From the NCBI GenBank assembly GCA_022843625.1, contig JALHNH010000040.1, positions 1-61,422 of the forward strand: a stretch of DNA of 61,422 bases. The letters run 5' to 3'. The position numbers were made by a program, and so were the translations under genes. Below the pieces are notes generated by a model, which searched no databases, was not told the DNA's origin, and saw only the letters and a program-made list of their open reading frames with translations. This document shows, one piece after another, positions 24,988 through 33,684 of this stretch. Positions within the stretch are counted from its first letter, which is position 1, and every line of letters starts with the position of its first letter. Origin of the DNA: Bryobacter sp. (GTDB taxonomy: Bacteria; Acidobacteriota; Terriglobia; Bryobacterales; Bryobacteraceae).

Positions 24988-26340
24988 TTAATTGAATCGA
25001 ATTGCATAGAGATCGGCATCTTTTAGCGCGGCTCGCAGGCGGACTGGTTTTGCCGTTAGAAGAGCCAGGGAGTCCAGACTTTTCCACTTTACGATTCTGC
25101 TTATGGCGTCTCCTACCAGTTCGGTGGATTCGGCGAGGACAGTACCGTTTGGATCTTCGAGCCAGAGCCGGATACCGCCGGGGGCGGAGGTGGAGAAGTT
25201 CACTTCGAGTTGAGTGCCGGTGAAGGTGAAGGGTCTTGTCAGCATCGTGCCTCCGCTGTAGCCGGCGTGGACTGAGGCGAAGCCGTCCAGGCGCAGGGTG
25301 TAGCGCTGCAGGTGGATGCTTGGCTGGCCGTAGTCTTTCACTACGTAGAAACAGAGATGATCATCTCCTTTTTGGGCCAGATTGAGGGCGGGGTAGTTGG
25401 ACCGGGAGACCCAATTCTTCATGCCAAGGCCGGGGCGGAGGAAGGCCTCCATGAAAGTTCGATCCATGATCGTGCCGCCTCGGGAGGACATCAGGACTGC
25501 GTCGGAACAGTCTTTAAAGTAGCCGGGGTCTACTCCGATCGCTTTTGCTTCTGATTCAGACAAGACCTGGCGGCCTGGGAGGAAGCGGGCGCAGAGGGAG
25601 AGGTAAATGTGCGGGGCCCGGAAGTAGGGGCTGGTCTGGTTGGTGTAAAGGTGCTCGGGGGGAGCGTCGCCGAAGGAGAGTTCACCTTGCTTCTGCCAGT
25701 CGATGAAGTTCTGACTTATCGCACGGGAGATCCAGCGGTAGTTGGTTGTCCCAATTTTCTTGAAGGTCCGGTAGTAACAGACATACTGCTTTTCGCTTTC
25801 AGACCAGAAGGCGAGGTTTTGCGAATCGAAGGCTCCGCCGGTGAGGACGGGTTCGGTTTGGGTTTGGGTCCACTGGATGCCGTTGCGGGAATGAAAGGCC
25901 ATCAGGCCGCTCTTGCTGGTGCCGGCGAGGCCTTTGTAGGTGCCGTCGCGGTCGAGGAAGGGGGAGAAGTTGTGCTGGAGAGGCGGGGTATTGGCGAGGA
26001 TGATGTTGGTTCCTCGCCTGAGGTTTGGGCGTTCGAAGGAGTGCCCGTCTTTGGATTCGGCGTAACAGGTGACTTCGTTGCCGCGACCGTCTTCGCCCGC
26101 ATTCGGTACGCCGCGATAGTAGAGCTTTTTGCCGATCACGGTTGCGTAGTTGGAGAAGCGACCTTCCCATGGCTTGTCGAATTTGAAGGCAGTGCCAGAG
26201 TCGACTGGGGTGCCGAGACGGAGTTCGGCTCCCTTTAACTCGGCGATGAGGAAGCGGTCGATGAAGAGTTCGCGGCGGGAGCCTAGGGCTATGGTGCTGT
26301 CTGTAGCAAAGGCGGCTGCTAGTAGAGTGCGGCGGGTCAC
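24988..26340 (-). CDS. Secreted glycosyl-hydrolase-like five-bladed propeller (GH32/43-like)
   Basis: Encodes 450 residues with a twin-Arg-like start (MTRRTLLAAAFATDSTIALG). The core has the propeller style of GH32/GH43/GH130 proteins: ELFIDRFLIAELKGAELRLG, PWEGRFSNYATVI, FSPFLDRDGTYKGLAG and GIQWTQTQTEPVL. It ends in a beta-sandwich (GGTMLTRPFTFTGTQLEVNF). This kind of protein is common in Solibacter-like and planctomycete genomes; substrates are mostly unknown. The start overlaps the RidA-like stop by four bases, so it is the last gene of the run 29324-24988. Confidence 0.65.
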   Translation of the reverse strand: MTRRTLLAAAFATDSTIALGSRRELFIDRFLIAELKGAELRLGTPVDSGTAFKFDKPWEGRFSNYATVIGKKLYYRGVPNAGEDGRGNEVTCYAESKDGHSFERPNLRRGTNIILANTPPLQHNFSPFLDRDGTYKGLAGTSKSGLMAFHSRNGIQWTQTQTEPVLTGGAFDSQNLAFWSESEKQYVCYYRTFKKIGTTNYRWISRAISQNFIDWQKQGELSFGDAPPEHLYTNQTSPYFRAPHIYLSLCARFLPGRQVLSESEAKAIGVDPGYFKDCSDAVLMSSRGGTIMDRTFMEAFLRPGLGMKNWVSRSNYPALNLAQKGDDHLCFYVVKDYGQPSIHLQRYTLRLDGFASVHAGYSGGTMLTRPFTFTGTQLEVNFSTSAPGGIRLWLEDPNGTVLAESTELVGDAISRIVKWKSLDSLALLTAKPVRLRAALKDADLYAIRFN

Positions 26341-27071
26341 AGGACAATCTCGGTGAAGCAGCCGCGGAGGTCCATCTCGTATTCGATGGTTTCGATGGGT
26401 GGGCGTGAATAATGCCAGGTGATGCCGTGGATTGCGGCTTTGCCCATCGGGGTGATGATTTCGCTTTCGAGGAACGAAGCCATTGGATGGATTGTGTAGA
26501 CCTCGGTGGTGGTGACCTGGTGCCAGTCGACACCGAGGCCGTGGAGGCGGGCGGTCATCAGGCCCATTACGAAGCGGGTCTTCTCGGCTAAAGCTTCGCT
26601 TGAGGTTTCGCCTTTGCGGATGACGTCTTCGGGGTTGAGTGAGCCTTCGGGCAGTTCGCCTGCGCCTGCCACTACAAAGGATTTTTCTTTGCGCGGCGAG
26701 GGGATGGTGTAGCTGAAGCCGTAGATGCAGGGGGCCGTTGGTGCGCCAATCTCAGGGGCGATGTTGGTGCGGGCTATGGGGTTGACTCCGTCGAGTAAGA
26801 GACCCCAGGCCTTGAGCACGTCGACATAGGTGCCATTGAACTCGATGAAGCCTTCAAAGGTGAAGGGCTTGGGGGAACGGATTTCGATTCCGCATAGCGC
26901 GTCGAGGGGCCGGCCTGTCGAGTGGAGGTGGGCTTTGACATCATCCAAACCACGTGGCTCTATAAATCTTGCGTGGACGATTTCGTAGCCTTCTGCAGCT
27001 ACGACGCCTGCAGAGTAGGGGGCGATGCCTTTGAGGAACCAGTAGTTGCCTTTGGGATTGAGGAGGAGCAT
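26337..27071 (-). CDS. RidA-superfamily-like protein
   Basis: Encodes 244 residues. The second half has RidA/YjgF character: SFVVAGAGELPEGSL, then GETSSEALAEKTRFVMGLMT, ARLHGLGVDWHQVTTTEVYT. This is the usual series of an F-V-A-G-A strand, a helix before L-x-x-L-G, and a D-V-x-x-x-x-V-Y strand. The first half (about 110 residues, NYWFLKGIAPYSAGVVAAEG) may be a second, degenerate copy. RidA proteins hydrolyse reactive enamines or imines; here the substrate is unknown. It lies between the PQQ dehydrogenase (four-base gap) and the propeller gene (four-base overlap). Confidence 0.55.
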   Translation of the reverse strand: MLLLNPKGNYWFLKGIAPYSAGVVAAEGYEIVHARFIEPRGLDDVKAHLHSTGRPLDALCGIEIRSPKPFTFEGFIEFNGTYVDVLKAWGLLLDGVNPIARTNIAPEIGAPTAPCIYGFSYTIPSPRKEKSFVVAGAGELPEGSLNPEDVIRKGETSSEALAEKTRFVMGLMTARLHGLGVDWHQVTTTEVYTIHPMASFLESEIITPMGKAAIHGITWHYSRPPIETIEYEMDLRGCFTEIVL

Positions 27072-27074
27072 GGG

Positions 27075-29324
27075 TTAAAGTCCGAAAACGAAGATTGCCG
27101 ATTGCGAGGCGATGGCTATGTATTGCTTGCCGTTGACCGCGTAGGCCATGGGCGAGGTGATGATGTTGGCACCGGTGTAGTAGTGCCATAGATATTTGCC
27201 AGTCTTGGAGTCTAGGGCGATCAGGTTGCCGTCGAAGCTTGAGGCGAAGACGACTCCGCCCGCTGTTGCGAGGACGCCTGTGGCGGGGGAGCCGGCGTGG
27301 AGGGGGAAGTCCCATTTGCGGATGCCGGTGGTGGCTTCGAGGGCTCTGACTGAGCCCGGGGTGCCAACCTTGGTATCGACTTCGACGCCGCCTCCGCTGA
27401 AGCCTTCTCCGGGGATGGGACTGCGGGTCATGCTGGTGTAGACGGCGCAGGCTTCTCTCGTCGAGACGATGAAGAGGTTGGTGGCGGGGTCATAGGAAGG
27501 AGCGCCCCAGTTGGCTGAGCCTGCGGCATCAGGACAGACGTAGTTGCCTTGTGGCGTTGGGGTGGTGTTGGGCAGGACGATGGGGCGGCCTTTGTCGTCG
27601 AGGCCTTTGGCCCAGGTTTGCTTGGCGAATTCGCGGCCGGCTAGGAATTCACCGGTGGTGCGGTCGAGGACATAGAAGAAGCCGTTTCGCTGGGCTGTTA
27701 CGAGGAGCTTGCGCTTCTGGCCCCGGATCATGCCGTCAATGAGAAGAGGGGTTTCGTTGGCGTCCCAATCGTGGACGTCGTGTGGGGTGAACTGGAACCA
27801 CCACTTCATTTTTCCGGTCTTGGCATCGAGGGCGAGGACGGAGCAGGAGTAGAGGTTGTCGCCCGCTCTTACGGTGCCGTCGTAGTCTGGGCCGGGGTTG
27901 CCGGTTTGCCAGTAGATGGTGTCAGTGTCGACATCGTAGGTGCCGGTGGTCCAGGTGGGGGAGCCGCCGAAGTCGGCTGATTTTTCGGGGTTCCAGGTGC
28001 TGCGGTTGGGATCGCCAGGTTGTGGGGTGGAATGGGTTCGCCAGAGCTTTTTACCGGTTTTGGCGTCGTAGGCATCGACGAAGCCGGTAAGGGCGCATTC
28101 GCCGGAGGTGACGCCGACGATGATCTTGCCGTCGATGGCTAGCGGGGCATGAGTAATCGAGAAGCCCTTCTTGTAGTCGTCTACTTCGATGTCCCAGATG
28201 ACGTTGCCGGACTTGGCGTCGAGGGCGACAAGGTGAGTATCGAGGGTGGCCATGTAGAGACGGTCGCCGAGGATGGCGAAGCCGCGATTGGTCATGACGG
28301 TGCAGTGGCTGGCGACTTTGGGAAGCTGGCGGGTGTACTTCCAGAGGGGGCGACCGGTCTTGGCGTCGAGGGCTGAGGCGTTGTTGAGGGGGCCGGTTAC
28401 GAACATCATTCCATCGACAACGATGGGGGTGGTTTCTACTGTGTTGGCCCCGAGCTGGTAGGTGAAGGTGCTCTTGAGCTGGGGGGCGTTGGCGGGGGTG
28501 ATTTGCTTGAGACCGGAGTAGTGTCGGCCTTCGAGGCCGCCCCAATAGGTGAGCCAGTTTTGGGGTTCGGCGGCGGCGTTCTTGATGCGATCAAAGGTGA
28601 CGTTGAGGTCTGCGGCGGGCTTCCATTCGGTGTTGGGGTCGTAGGTGGTGGAGGCCTTGATGAGGAAGGCCGCGATGTCGTTGCGGTCTTTCGCTGGAAT
28701 GGCAGGATGAGGGACTTCGAGCTTACGGACTGGACTTGCGAGTTCGCGTTTATTGAGGAGATGCCACTTTTGCTGCGTGTCCATCATTTGAAGGGTGAAG
28801 GTGTCTTCGCCTTTGGCCACACCACGGTGGCCAGCGGCTTCGATCATAGAGATTGGAGCGGACATCTTCGATGTGAGAGCAGAGGCTTGGTAGCGGGCCC
28901 TGACGCTGGTGAGGTCTGGCCCGAGGACGCCTCCGCGACCGGCGAACATGTGGCAGGTGGAACAGTTGGCAGTGCCGAAGAAGAGGGAGCGGCCGTTGGC
29001 TTCGTTGCCGCTAGGTTTCTCGTTCTGCTTGGCTGTGATGGAGAGCAGGTATTCGGCAATGGATCGCGCCTGCTCGTCGGGCATGTTGATGGGCGGCATC
29101 TGGGTGCCGGGGATGCCCTGCGTGATGCTGCGGATCAGGTCTTCGACAGAGCCGCCGTGCTTCCAATCGCCGGTGGTGAGGTCTGGCCCGCGGCCACCTT
29201 TGCCGGTATCACCGTGACAGGCTGAGCAATTGCGGACGAAGAGCCGGGCACCTTCAGACTTTGCATCCGGGTGTTGAGCCGAAGCAAGCAAGGTAGCGGC
29301 GGCGAGCAGAATTAGAATTCTCAT
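27075..29324 (-). CDS. Di-haem PQQ-dependent dehydrogenase (quinohaemoprotein)
   Basis: Encodes 749 residues with a signal peptide (ILILLAAATLLASAQ). Two cytochrome c sites precede the propeller: CSACH at 33-37 with the likely Met76 ligand in TQMPP, and CSTCH at 121-125. From about 255 there is an eight-bladed PQQ propeller with repeated A-x-D-A-K-T-G-x-x-x-W units. The active site reads HDVHDWD (515-521): Asp519 fits the catalytic Asp, and Asp521 sits at the +2 position typical of lanthanide-using enzymes. The vicinal Cys pair of methanol dehydrogenase is absent. It is a periplasmic alcohol or sugar oxidation enzyme feeding electrons through its own haems. It is 15 bases from the lactate permease gene. 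Confidence 0.9.
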   Translation of the reverse strand: MRILILLAAATLLASAQHPDAKSEGARLFVRNCSACHGDTGKGGRGPDLTTGDWKHGGSVEDLIRSITQGIPGTQMPPINMPDEQARSIAEYLLSITAKQNEKPSGNEANGRSLFFGTANCSTCHMFAGRGGVLGPDLTSVRARYQASALTSKMSAPISMIEAAGHRGVAKGEDTFTLQMMDTQQKWHLLNKRELASPVRKLEVPHPAIPAKDRNDIAAFLIKASTTYDPNTEWKPAADLNVTFDRIKNAAAEPQNWLTYWGGLEGRHYSGLKQITPANAPQLKSTFTYQLGANTVETTPIVVDGMMFVTGPLNNASALDAKTGRPLWKYTRQLPKVASHCTVMTNRGFAILGDRLYMATLDTHLVALDAKSGNVIWDIEVDDYKKGFSITHAPLAIDGKIIVGVTSGECALTGFVDAYDAKTGKKLWRTHSTPQPGDPNRSTWNPEKSADFGGSPTWTTGTYDVDTDTIYWQTGNPGPDYDGTVRAGDNLYSCSVLALDAKTGKMKWWFQFTPHDVHDWDANETPLLIDGMIRGQKRKLLVTAQRNGFFYVLDRTTGEFLAGREFAKQTWAKGLDDKGRPIVLPNTTPTPQGNYVCPDAAGSANWGAPSYDPATNLFIVSTREACAVYTSMTRSPIPGEGFSGGGVEVDTKVGTPGSVRALEATTGIRKWDFPLHAGSPATGVLATAGGVVFASSFDGNLIALDSKTGKYLWHYYTGANIITSPMAYAVNGKQYIAIASQSAIFVFGL

Positions 29325-29339
29325 TCGCCAACCATGAAA

Positions 29340-30914
29340 TCACATCCGGGAGTAGATGAAGGTGATGACGCCAATTACGCTGGCGAGGAGGATGCTGTGG
29401 CCGAAGGTGAAGCGGAAGAGTTTGGCCTGATCTTCGGTGGACATCTTGGTGGCTGCAGCGGCTACGGCGATGGTTTGAAGAGAGATCATTTTGCCCATGA
29501 CACCACCGGAGGAGTTGGAGGCAGCCATCAGGACGGGGTCAAGACCGAGCTTGCCAGCAGTGACCACTTGCAGGTTGCCGAAGAGGGCGTTGGCGCTGGT
29601 GTCGCTGCCGGTGAGGAAGACGCCGAGCCAGCCGAGCATGGCGCTGAAGAAGGGGAAGAGGACGCCGGTGGCGGCGAAGGCGAGGCCGAGGGTGCCGGTG
29701 GCACCGGAGTAGTTCATCAGGAAGGCCATGCCGAGGACGGAGCACACCGTGACGGTGGGAATGCGGAGTTGCAAGAGGGCTTCACCCACTACCTTGATGA
29801 ATTGGCCGGGTTTGACGCCGAGGACGATGGCGCTCAGGAAGGCGGCGACCATGCAGCTTGTGCCGGAGGCGGCGAGGAAGTTGAAGTTGAAGACGGCAGC
29901 ATAGGGGGTTTCTTTGACCATGACCGGTGGCATGCGGGTGATGAGGTTGTGGAGGCCGGGCCATTCGATCTTCATAGCACTGGCGCTGAGGATTTTAGTG
30001 ACCGGTTCGTAGCCCCAGAGGAGGACACAGGCGACGAGGAGGAGATAGGGGCTCCAGGCGTGGAGGACCTTGTTGAGAGGCATGTTGAGCGCGGAACTCT
30101 TCTTGATGACGAGGTAGACGACCAGAGCCAGGATCGAACTGAGTGAACTGAGAATGTCGACCAGTTGTGCGCCGAGATAGTTGGAAGAGAGGAATTGCAC
30201 CCCGGCGAAGGAGCCGCCGCAAAGCAGGGCGGGGAAGAGAACCCGGCGCATGGTGGCGAAACCTTCGGTAGCGGCAATAAGGTAGGCGGGAATGATAAAG
30301 GAAACTGGGGCGCAGATTCGACCGACCTGGCCGCTGAGTTCTGCGAGCGGGAGGCCTGTGATGCCCGCGAGAGTTACTACGGGGATACCGATGGAGCCGA
30401 AGGCGACCGGAGCGGTGTTGGCCAGGAGGCAGATGGCAGACGCTTCAAAGGCTCCGAAACCAACGCCAACCAGCATGGCTGTGGCGACCGCGACGGGTGT
30501 ACCGAAGCCGGCGGCTCCTTCAATGAAAGCGCCAAAGGCGAATGCGATGAGGAGGGCCTGGAGGGGACGCTCGTTGGTGAGCGAGGCGATGGAATCCTTG
30601 ATGACTTCAAACTGGCCGGTGACGAGAGTGAGACGGTAGAGGACAATGGCCCAGAAGATGATCCAAGTGATGGGGAAGAGAGCGAAGCAAGCACCGTAGG
30701 CGACGCTGCCAAGGGCCATTGAGCCAGGCATGCCGTATCCGAACAAGGCGACCCCGAGGGCGGATGCCAAGCCTGCGAGTGCTGCCATCCAGGCGGGTTT
30801 TCTCAAGACCCCCAGCATCATCAGGAGAACAAAAATCGGAATTGCTGCAATCAGCGCGCTGCCGGTGATACCGAGCCCGGCCATCTCATACGTTTGTGCC
30901 CATGTACTGTTCAT
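29340..30914 (-). CDS. lctP: L-lactate permease family transporter
   Basis: Encodes 524 residues, standard for LctP/LldP. Many hydrophobic segments are present (ITWIIFWAIVLYRLTLVTGQ; LLIAFAFGAFIEGAAGFGTP). The loops FIEGAAGFGTPVAVATAML, GSIGIPVVTLAGITGLP and FLTGSDTSANALFGNLQ are the family signatures. It is a proton symporter for lactate or related short hydroxy-acids in the inner membrane. It lies in a minus-strand run with a globin upstream and the PQQ dehydrogenase downstream. No lactate dehydrogenase gene is adjacent. Confidence 0.93.
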   Translation of the reverse strand: MNSTWAQTYEMAGLGITGSALIAAIPIFVLLMMLGVLRKPAWMAALAGLASALGVALFGYGMPGSMALGSVAYGACFALFPITWIIFWAIVLYRLTLVTGQFEVIKDSIASLTNERPLQALLIAFAFGAFIEGAAGFGTPVAVATAMLVGVGFGAFEASAICLLANTAPVAFGSIGIPVVTLAGITGLPLAELSGQVGRICAPVSFIIPAYLIAATEGFATMRRVLFPALLCGGSFAGVQFLSSNYLGAQLVDILSSLSSILALVVYLVIKKSSALNMPLNKVLHAWSPYLLLVACVLLWGYEPVTKILSASAMKIEWPGLHNLITRMPPVMVKETPYAAVFNFNFLAASGTSCMVAAFLSAIVLGVKPGQFIKVVGEALLQLRIPTVTVCSVLGMAFLMNYSGATGTLGLAFAATGVLFPFFSAMLGWLGVFLTGSDTSANALFGNLQVVTAGKLGLDPVLMAASNSSGGVMGKMISLQTIAVAAAATKMSTEDQAKLFRFTFGHSILLASVIGVITFIYSRM

Positions 30915-30937
30915 ACGTGAGCCATCATTCCATCACA

Positions 30938-31342
30938 TTATCCGTCCATCTGACCAGATAAATATGTGTAAAGTTCGATCCAGGCGGATTCGGCCTCGGG
31001 GCCGAATTCTTTACCCAGGGCGGATTTGAGGGTCCAGACGAGGGATGCGCCGACCAGGGCATAGTGGTCTGTTTTGACTCCAAACTCGATGTGTTTCGCG
31101 CCGAGTTCGGCTAGCTGCTGCTTGAGATCTGCTGGTGTGTCAAGCCGATCGATCACCCAGTCGAAGACCTGCATGAGCTTCTCTGCCTGGGTTTCGAGAG
31201 GAGCGCGGTGGAACATTTCCTGAAGACTCGGATCGAGCTGGAAGAGACGGCCGTAGAAGAGGCGGCCCGCTTCGAGCTTCAAACCAGAGATCCTAGCGTA
31301 GCTTTCGCGGATGAGTTGTTTCTCGACCTGGCTGAGTTCCAT
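30938..31342 (-). CDS. Single-domain globin
   Basis: Encodes 134 residues starting MELSQVEKQLIRESYARISG; five extra upstream codons were rejected because the downstream ATG begins the conserved helix. Typical globin features: AGRLFYGRLFQLDPSLQEMF in helices B-C and a Phe in the C-D region, AELGAKHIEFGVKTDHY with proximal His84, and W109 in LVWTLKSALG. It is cytoplasmic, probably an O2 or NO binding or detoxifying protein without a reductase domain. It is 23 bases upstream of the lactate permease gene. Confidence 0.85.
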   Translation of the reverse strand: MELSQVEKQLIRESYARISGLKLEAGRLFYGRLFQLDPSLQEMFHRAPLETQAEKLMQVFDWVIDRLDTPADLKQQLAELGAKHIEFGVKTDHYALVGASLVWTLKSALGKEFGPEAESAWIELYTYLSGQMDG

Positions 31343-31372
31343 AAGAGTCCTAACCAAAATACCAAGCGAAGG

Positions 31373-32521
31373 CTAGTTGCGGCGGTCTCGAATTTCTCGA
31401 ATGGCTTTGGCAAGATCGATGGGTTGATAGACGGTGAGGACTTTGCCTTTGGGGCCGGCCTTGACGAATTTTTCGAGGAGGTCGGTGGCGGTGGCGTTCC
31501 AGGGGGTGAGCGAGACGTAGTAGGTAGTAGGGAGCTGGGCGCGTAGCTCGCGGAGGAGGGGAGAGATTTTTTGGCCCCAACGCCAGGAGGGGCCGAGGAA
31601 AACGACAGCGTCACTGGGTTGTTTCTGATCTACTTCCTCGCGCACCAAGTTGCTGAGGAAAGCTTCTTCGTTGATGCCCTTGAGGGTGTCGTAGGAGACA
31701 GTGCCGATGTTGAGGTTCATGAGGGCGTCCATGAGGCGGTCGAAGTCGGGTGCTCCGAAGTTGTCACTTTCGAAGATGACGCGGCGGCCGTCGAAATCGA
31801 AGACTTTGACTTTGGCCTCGGCATAACCACCGGTGTCGAGGAGGCTGCGGAGGGAGTTGAGGAGGACTGCTCGATCCCAGGCTGAGAGCTTGGTCATGAT
31901 GCGGCGGCGGAACATGGGGGCGGCGTGGATGAGGACGCTGAGTTTGCCGGAGCCACCGGTCATGCCCTTCCAACTTTCCATGCCCGTTTCAGCAACCTCG
32001 CCGGGGCCGATCTGGAGGGGGACGCCGGGGGAGCGGGCTTCGACTTTCCAGTCTTTGCGGCAACTTCGACCGTCAGAATCCATGACCCAGAGGTTGACGC
32101 GGTATTTGCCTTCGCCGACGACGAAGCCTCCGCCGAGGTTCATTTCGGCGTTGCCGGTGGTCCAGAATTGGGGCGGGGCTTTTCTCGGAAAGGCCGCCTT
32201 GGAGTAGAAGTAGGAGGGAGTTTTGCCGGGCGTTTCGGGTGTGACGCGCAGGGCAATTACCATGGGGCGCTCACGGCCACGGGTTGCAAACTGGCGGATT
32301 GGCATTGCGATGTCGTAGCCGGTCCAGTGCTGGAAGCCGAAGGAGAGGCGGGTGGGGAAAGTGTAGACGCCGCAGCGGAGGCGTTTGTCGGAGGACTCTT
32401 TGACCCCATCACTCGAATCGAAGAAGCGCTTGAGCTCGCGCTCCTGCGGGCTGCCAGGATTGAGCAGCAGTTGACCCCAGGAATTGAGAGCAAGCAGAAC
32501 CGGCAAAATACAGCGCCACAT
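31373..32521 (-). CDS. Secreted protein of unknown function, conserved-looking
   Basis: Encodes 382 residues with a signal peptide (WRCILPVLLALNSWGQLLL). The first half is beta-rich (YRVNLWVMDSDGRSCRKDWK). The second half has alternating strands and helices (LSVLIHAAPMFRRRIMTK; SDAVVFLGPSWRWG; YYVSLTPWNATATD) that resemble a von-Willebrand-A-like or Rossmannoid layout, but no metal-binding D-x-S-x-S motif is visible. I do not recognise the family. It is the first gene of the minus-strand run. Confidence 0.7.
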   Translation of the reverse strand: MWRCILPVLLALNSWGQLLLNPGSPQERELKRFFDSSDGVKESSDKRLRCGVYTFPTRLSFGFQHWTGYDIAMPIRQFATRGRERPMVIALRVTPETPGKTPSYFYSKAAFPRKAPPQFWTTGNAEMNLGGGFVVGEGKYRVNLWVMDSDGRSCRKDWKVEARSPGVPLQIGPGEVAETGMESWKGMTGGSGKLSVLIHAAPMFRRRIMTKLSAWDRAVLLNSLRSLLDTGGYAEAKVKVFDFDGRRVIFESDNFGAPDFDRLMDALMNLNIGTVSYDTLKGINEEAFLSNLVREEVDQKQPSDAVVFLGPSWRWGQKISPLLRELRAQLPTTYYVSLTPWNATATDLLEKFVKAGPKGKVLTVYQPIDLAKAIREIRDRRN

Positions 32522-32607
32522 CTTGCCTCATCATCTCATCCCCCGCCCGGGTGTTCTGGATAGGTTTCAAAGTTGCGATGTACTATGCCTTACCGGAGTA
32601 GAACGAA

Positions 32608-33684
32608 GTGGCATCAAATAGCTTCAAAGATGCTGGTGGGGAGTCGATAAAGGAACGCGTGGTGTCACTGAAGGAATTTCTTGATAGTCCCGACCGGCAG
32701 GCGTTGGCTGCTGTGATTGATTCGTATCAGCGGATGCTTGCTGTCACTGCAGACTGCAATTCCGGGCTGTGTACGCATTCGGCTGGGGATCTGGCGATGA
32801 AGCTGCATTTGATTGAGGCATCGATTTCTGTCGATACTCGCCCAATGGAGTTGGTGCAGAAGCAACAGGAAGCGGAACAGCATCTCCATGCGTGGCAGGA
32901 CCGGACGCAGGATTATTTGCGGAAGAAAGCGTCCGAGATGAAGGACCTGATGATGTTGATGGCGAAGACGGCGGAATCGGTGGGGGAGCGGGACCAGCAT
33001 CACAACAAGAACCTGAAGGGGTTGACGGAGCGGCTGAAGGGGATTGCCGAACTGGAAGACATCACGCGGCTGAGGGCGAGCCTGATGTCGAGTGTGGAGG
33101 AGATGAGCCGGACGGTGGAGCAGATGTCTCGTGAGACAGAGCAGACGATGCGAGCGCTGGAGGTGGAGCTATCGAATTACCGAAGCCGGCTGGCGGCGAC
33201 TGAGGAGGCTGCCTTGGTGGACCCGCTTACGGGGCTGGCGAATCGACGGCGACTGGAGACAGATCTGAGTGCGCGGATTCGGCGTGGGCAGCCGTTTGCG
33301 ATGATCCTGGTGGATTTGAATGGCTTCAAGAAGATCAACGATACGTATGGGCATCTTGCGGGGGATCAGTTGTTGCGGCAGTTTTCTTCTGAGTTGAAAC
33401 ATGTGCTGCGGCAAACAGATTTGGTGGGCCGTTGGGGTGGGGACGAGTTTCTGGTTCTGTTGAGTGGGGAGATGGCTCAAGCGGAGGCCACCAAGCAAAG
33501 GATTGTGCAATGGGTTTGGGGCACCTATCCACTCAAGGTGGAAGCAGGTGCCCCTTCGATCAAGGTTGAAGTGAGTGCCGCTATTGGCATTGGCCTTTGG
33601 AAGCCGGAGATGAGTGCGGCAGACCTGATTGGAGAGGCTGACGCGGACATGTACCGGCAGAAGGCCAAAGCGAAGACAGCTTAG
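32608..33684 (+). CDS. Diguanylate cyclase (GGDEF)
   Basis: Encodes 358 residues from GTG. An N-terminal helical region (1 to about 195, with coiled-coil-like EEMSRTVEQMSRETEQTMRA) leads into a GGDEF domain: DPLTGLANRRRLETDL, ILVDLNGFKKINDTYGHLAG, GRWGGDEFLVLL with GGDEF at 277-281. An inhibitory I-site R-x-x-D (268-271) is five residues before it. It should be an active, product-inhibited cyclic-di-GMP synthase. No membrane segment or named sensor domain is visible. Its TAG stop shares bases with the TAA of the convergent oxidase gene (33681-33684). Confidence 0.93.
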   Translation: MASNSFKDAGGESIKERVVSLKEFLDSPDRQALAAVIDSYQRMLAVTADCNSGLCTHSAGDLAMKLHLIEASISVDTRPMELVQKQQEAEQHLHAWQDRTQDYLRKKASEMKDLMMLMAKTAESVGERDQHHNKNLKGLTERLKGIAELEDITRLRASLMSSVEEMSRTVEQMSRETEQTMRALEVELSNYRSRLAATEEAALVDPLTGLANRRRLETDLSARIRRGQPFAMILVDLNGFKKINDTYGHLAGDQLLRQFSSELKHVLRQTDLVGRWGGDEFLVLLSGEMAQAEATKQRIVQWVWGTYPLKVEAGAPSIKVEVSAAIGIGLWKPEMSAADLIGEADADMYRQKAKAKTA

